Assembly (NCBI GenBank): GCA_947625905.1
Contig: CANQQJ010000006.1
Coordinates: forward strand, 41,200-105,199
From: an uncultured Clostridia bacterium
GTDB taxonomy: Bacteria; Bacillota; Clostridia; Monoglobales; Monoglobaceae
Direction of reading: 5' to 3'
DNA: 64,000 bases
The notes beneath the pieces were generated by a model. That model was not told the DNA's origin and ran no database searches. It was given only the letters and a program-made list of their open reading frames with translations. Position 1 is the first letter of the stretch; the number at the start of each line of letters is the position of its first letter. Of this stretch, positions 63,555-64,000 are shown one piece after another. The translations under genes were made by a program, and so were the position numbers.

Positions 63555-63836
63555 TTATCTTTTTGCGCTTATCTCGTGCAGACAATACTTGCAGACATAT
63601 TTTTTTCTGTATTTTATGGCTATGTCATCCTCGGTGCCGCAAAAGGCGCAGGCGGGATTTTTTCTCTCTATGACCAATCTGTCGCCGTCCATGTACATGT
63701 TTACCTCAACGGCGCCGGTGTCCTTATCGAGATTGACCGGATCCTCAAGCTTGCGCAGCATCAGCTCTCTGCGCATCTCTTTGGGAACGACAAGCCTGCC
63801 GTTTATGTCCATATCTCTGCTGATAGCTTTTTTCAT
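63555..63836 (-). CDS. AbrB/SpoVT-like DNA-binding protein with zinc ribbon
   Basis: The 93-residue protein starts with a swapped-hairpin AbrB domain (RDMDINGRLVVPKEMRREL) and ends with a putative zinc ribbon, CAFC...CKYC. This architecture is common in Clostridia regulators. GGAGG and a near-consensus promoter lie upstream. Target genes are not evident; it lies beside decayed genes at the window edge. Confidence 0.85.
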   Translation of the reverse strand: MKKAISRDMDINGRLVVPKEMRRELMLRKLEDPVNLDKDTGAVEVNMYMDGDRLVIERKNPACAFCGTEDDIAIKYRKKYVCKYCLHEISAKR

Positions 63837-63867
63837 ATATTGATCCTCCGAAAAATGAATTTCTCAA

Positions 63868-63896
63868 AGTATATCACAGATCAAAAAATTTGTCAA
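63868..63896 (-). promoter_or_regulatory. Sigma-A promoter of the AbrB-like gene
   Basis: On the minus strand TTGACA, a 17-base spacer and TATACT are found 32 bases before the start codon. The remaining bases to 64000 are AT-rich, and nothing further was recognised in them. Confidence 0.75.
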
Positions 63897-64000
63897 TTTA
63901 TAGCGTCAAATTTTATTTCGGGATTTGTATAATTGTCAATGATGGGTGACACTTTTAATTAAAATAAAAAGTTGTTCTCCAATTCAGCTCTTGTCAAGGT

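Overview
The window looks like a chromosome segment of an anaerobic, gut- or rumen-type Clostridia bacterium with moderate GC content. The evidence is the Bacillota-style Shine-Dalgarno sites and sigma-A promoters, the conserved Clostridia order fmt-yugP-rsmB-rlmN-stp-prkC-rsgA-rpe-thiN, RNase M5, RqcH, an AbrB-type regulator, and several S-layer-homology (SLH) surface proteins with Thr/Pro/Glu linkers. Rich SLH proteins next to uronate-polysaccharide genes recall Monoglobus-like pectin degraders, but that placement is inference. No tRNA, rRNA or CRISPR array was seen.

Region 1 (about 0.3-29.7 kb, all minus strand) is a polysaccharide-utilisation locus. In transcription order it holds an SLH protein, a giant repeat-built SLH adhesin or carbohydrate-binding protein, an SLH-anchored heparinase/alginate-lyase-like enzyme, a membrane-spanning AraC-type sensor-regulator, a solute-binding lipoprotein with two permeases (LplA/LplB/YtcP type, no ATPase), and a cytoplasmic set: RraA-like protein, SDR, GH88/105-like unsaturated glycuronyl hydrolase, 2-hydroxyacid dehydrogenase, zinc MDR dehydrogenase, KduD-like SDR, glycerophosphodiesterase and sn-glycerol-1-phosphate dehydrogenase (EgsA/AraM). 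The simplest reading is surface capture and cleavage of a uronic-acid polymer, import of unsaturated oligosaccharides, then intracellular hydrolysis and oxidation. The GDPD+EgsA pair suggests the substrate may carry sn-glycerol-1-phosphate groups. A frameshifted metallo-beta-lactamase-fold remnant lies at the left edge.

Region 2 (about 29.7-31.8 kb) is a small accessory patch: an internally deleted large serine recombinase pseudogene, a bidirectional terminator, an orphan 268-aa protein with an ADP-ribosyltransferase-like H-x-T...G motif, and four imperfect tandem repeats touching that gene's ribosome binding site.

Region 3 (about 31.8-49.9 kb) is mostly housekeeping: an RlmD-like rRNA methyltransferase divergent from a probably leaderless RNase M5 gene, an M20 peptidase, a tiny Cys-rich protein missed by the ORF track, a DUF6873-like protein, the ten-gene fmt-to-lipoprotein run, divergent hisH-hisF-folC, a copper-amine-oxidase-stalk/PepSY lipoprotein and a beta-carbonic anhydrase.

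Region 4 (about 49.9-64 kb) has rqcH, an araB-araD-tmk-metK operon, a serine hydrolase-prsA-cyclophilin-cca operon, feoB without feoA, an AT-rich small membrane protein, a rubrerythrin pseudogene and an AbrB-like zinc-ribbon regulator. Many starts were moved from the ORF-track position to one with a properly spaced Shine-Dalgarno sequence. All family names come from reading motifs by eye; no database search was run.
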